Below, one piece after another: positions 62,901 through 64,000 of a stretch of DNA of 64,000 bases. The stretch spans positions 1 to 64,000 of the forward strand of contig NZ_QVTE01000066.1 of NCBI RefSeq assembly GCF_003429095.1, written 5' to 3'. A model generated the notes under the pieces. The model searched no databases and was not told where the DNA came from. It was given only the letters and a program-made list of their open reading frames with translations. The translations under genes and the position numbers were made by a program. Source of the stretch: Peribacillus saganii (GTDB taxonomy: Bacteria; Bacillota; Bacilli; Bacillales; DSM-1321). Position 1 is the first letter of the stretch; the number at the start of each line of letters is the position of its first letter.

Positions 62901-63536
62901 AAGCTGGCCATAGAAGAAATGGGAACTGTTAACCTTGGGGCCATTGATGAATATGAACGGGTCTCTGAACGTTACCATTTTCTAATGGAGCAAAAGGAAG
63001 ATCTTCAAGAGGCCAAGAAAACTTTGTTTAAAGTCATCGAGGAAATGGATGACGAAATGAAAAAGAGGTTTTCGGACACTTTTTATGCTATCCGGGAACA
63101 GTTTGAATCCGTCTTTAAAGCTTTATTTGGAGGCGGACGAGCGGAACTGAAACTAACCGAACCAAGTGACCTTTTGCGAACAGGTGTGGATATTATAGCC
63201 CAGCCGCCGGGAAAAAAACTTCAGAATCTTGGCCTGTTGTCAGGTGGCGAACGGGCTTTGACTGCGATTGCGCTGTTATTTTCAATCCTGAAAATCAGGC
63301 CTGTGCCATTCTGTATCCTTGACGAAGTAGAAGCAGCCCTTGATGAAGCAAATGTGCTGAGATTCAGCCAGTACTTAAAACATTTCAGCAGTCAGACCCA
63401 ATTCATTGTTATTACGCATCGTAAAGGAACGATGGAAGAAGCTGATGTATTGTATGGTGTCACGATGCAGGAATCAGGTGTTTCAAAGCTTGTTTCTGTA
63501 CGGATTGATGAATCAAAAGAATTTGCAGAGATCTAA
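59970..63536 (+). CDS. smc: Chromosome segregation ATPase SMC
   Basis: 1188 residues. N-terminal Walker A VVGPNGSGKSNITDAIRWVL (about 29-48), long coiled coils (about 170-500 and 670-1000), hinge at about 515-665 (with GALYLD-like and GGSMTGG features), C-terminal signature LLSGGERALTAIALL and Walker B FCILDEVEAALDEANV. Condenses and segregates DNA with ScpA/ScpB. Ribosome site GAGGGGGG, 30 bases after rnc. Confidence 0.98.
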   Translation: MFLKRLDVVGFKSFAERISVEFVPGVTAVVGPNGSGKSNITDAIRWVLGEQSAKSLRGAKMEDIIFAGSDSRKAVNFAEVSLTLDNGSGFLPIDYQEVSVTRRVYRSGDSEFLINKQPCRLKDIVDLFMDSGLGKEAFSIISQGKVEEILSSKSEERRIIFEEAAGVLKYKSRKRKAESKLSETQENLNRVQDILHELEGQVEPLKIQASIAADYLEKKEELEQIEVALTVFEIESLHEKWQSISKELEKHSDMEVKQAAELQKKEAELEEARDRVTALDESINDLQEVLLQASEELEKLEGRKEVLKERKKNASQNKQGLEKSIEEASTRIKALELEKIAESQGLELLEQEVKDLTGTLQEKQKQLSAFNSNLEEIIETLKSDYIEWLNKQATANNEIRYLEQQISQQDHKNTRLDKENSRYIVERKNIGERKTALMESLKALQQEIEDHVTFFRNEQRKLDNVKSAYQKQETTLYQAYQFLQQAKSRKEMLEEMEDEYAGFFQGVKEVLKAKDRQLAGIEGAVAELITVPRDYQIAIETALGGATQHVVTANEEHARNAIAFLKKYGYGRATFLPLSVIKGRQIPETQLSYLKNHQAFIGTAADLLDFDEKYRFIITNLLGTVIVTKDLRGANELAKLVQHKYRFVTLEGDVVNPGGSMTGGAVKQKTASLLSRKGELEELKTRLSGMEEKTAKLEEHVKKLKADIASQEEKIEDIRKAGEALRMDEQSIKGDSKQVELEEKNVNERLRLYDLEKSSLNEEQESRTNRLGELRDQLADCQSSISRLDKEIAELTKQKQTQQSSKETLSQETNDLKVTLASKSSQLYNQQENVNRITMELTALQEKLEEYQDDLSLLTNEMHDNSSGEHILEKAAAMKSQDKQEAITLISTRRRERMELHALVEDMEIGTKELKRIHKGLAEVVKDDEVKLNRLDVELETRLDHLREEYFLTFEGAKEKHPMTMPADEAKKRVKLIKLAIEEMGTVNLGAIDEYERVSERYHFLMEQKEDLQEAKKTLFKVIEEMDDEMKKRFSDTFYAIREQFESVFKALFGGGRAELKLTEPSDLLRTGVDIIAQPPGKKLQNLGLLSGGERALTAIALLFSILKIRPVPFCILDEVEAALDEANVLRFSQYLKHFSSQTQFIVITHRKGTMEEADVLYGVTMQESGVSKLVSVRIDESKEFAEI

Positions 63537-63634
63537 GTTCCTTGCTTGGCAATAGTTTTGTTGGAACAATGAAATGCAATCAAGAAGCCTGCCATAGGCT
63601 ATTGATGGATCATCGGAAAAAGGAAGTGAATAAA

Positions 63635-64000
63635 ATGAGTTTTTTTAAGAAGCTGAAGGATAAGTTTACGACCCAGTCAGACTCGATGACTGAGAAGTTC
63701 AAAGAAGGATTAACGAAAACAAGGGATTCCTTTACCGGAAGAATAAATGACCTTGTGGCCCGTTACCGTCAGGTCGATGAGGAATTTTTTGAAGAGCTTG
63801 AGGAAATTCTGATTCAGGCAGATGTTGGATTCGATGCAGTAATGAAGCTGACTGAAGAGCTTAGGATGGAAGTGAAGCGCCGCAACATCTCTGATACAAA
63901 AGAGGTGCAGTCGGTTATTTCAGAAAAGCTTGTGGAGATATACAATAACAACAGTGATAGGTCATCCGAGCTTAATATTCAGGCTGAGGGGTTGACTGTC
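63635..64000 (+). CDS. ftsY: Signal recognition particle receptor FtsY (3' truncated by window)
   Basis: First 122 codons. N terminus MSFFKKLKDKFTTQSDSMTE followed by the N-domain helical bundle (VDEEFFEELEEILIQADVGFD). The GTPase G domain lies beyond the window. Membrane receptor for SRP-ribosome complexes. Ribosome site AAAAAGGAAG. The 98-base gap from smc holds no other feature. Confidence 0.95.
   Translation, partial: MSFFKKLKDKFTTQSDSMTEKFKEGLTKTRDSFTGRINDLVARYRQVDEEFFEELEEILIQADVGFDAVMKLTEELRMEVKRRNISDTKEVQSVISEKLVEIYNNNSDRSSELNIQAEGLTV

Overview
The window is chromosomal backbone of an endospore-forming Gram-positive bacterium of the Bacillaceae. It looks like a Bacillus relative in the broad sense (Mesobacillus, Cytobacillus or Peribacillus type) rather than B. 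subtilis itself. The evidence is spoIIGA-sigE-sigG, spoVM, remA, prpC-prkC, divIVA, sepF, a T-box before ileS, three PyrR attenuators and a FapR operator, all in the gene order known from the B. subtilis divIB-to-ftsY region. I count 57 protein genes. All are on the + strand except rqcH (yloA) and rpmB. I see no insertion sequence, phage, tRNA, rRNA or CRISPR.

Layout: (1) 1-3.9 kb, cell division: a DUF881 protein, sbp, ftsA, ftsZ. (2) 4-7.1 kb, sporulation sigma factors: spoIIGA, sigE, sigG. (3) 7.3-11.7 kb, the ylm division cluster: ylmC, ylmD, ylmE, sepF, ylmG, ylmH, divIVA. (4) 11.8-16.7 kb: T-box and ileS, lspA, an RluD-type pseudouridine synthase. (5) 16.7-28.9 kb: the complete pyrimidine operon pyrR-pyrP-pyrB-pyrC-carA-carB-pyrK-pyrD-pyrF-pyrE. 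(6) 29-40 kb: rqcH (-), a P-type calcium ATPase, yloC, remA, gmk, rpoZ, coaBC, priA. (7) 40-49.1 kb: def-fmt-rsmB-rlmN-prpC-prkC-rsgA-rpe-thiN, tightly packed. (8) 49.2-52 kb: spoVM, rpmB (-), yloU, a fatty-acid-kinase-like yloV. (9) 52.6-58.4 kb: recG and the lipid operon fapR-plsX-fabD-fabG-acpP. (10) 59.2 kb to the end: rnc, smc and a 3'-truncated ftsY.

What standard annotation would miss is a family of dispersed, structured repeats of roughly 90-220 bp. They begin with a block like GTACAGATGTCTAGCTCCAGC and end with GGCGCTTGCGCTTTT. I find eight well-preserved or clear copies and two to four decayed ones. They lie before ylxW/X, spoIIGA, divIVA, pyrR, pyrP, the Ca-ATPase, recG (two in tandem) and rnc (four in a row). 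Every copy is on the + strand, and every clear copy sits directly before the ribosome binding site of a + strand gene. Base changes between copies compensate each other in several stems, and three different stems cap the same AGGAY loop. This argues for a conserved folded DNA or RNA. I do not recognise a name for this family, and its function is open.

Compared with my memory of B. subtilis, several accessory genes are absent from their usual places: bpr between ftsZ and spoIIGA, ylmA after sigG, ylyA between ileS and lspA, cysH-type genes after pyrE, and sdaAB/sdaAA between yloV and recG. Some of these slots now hold repeat copies.
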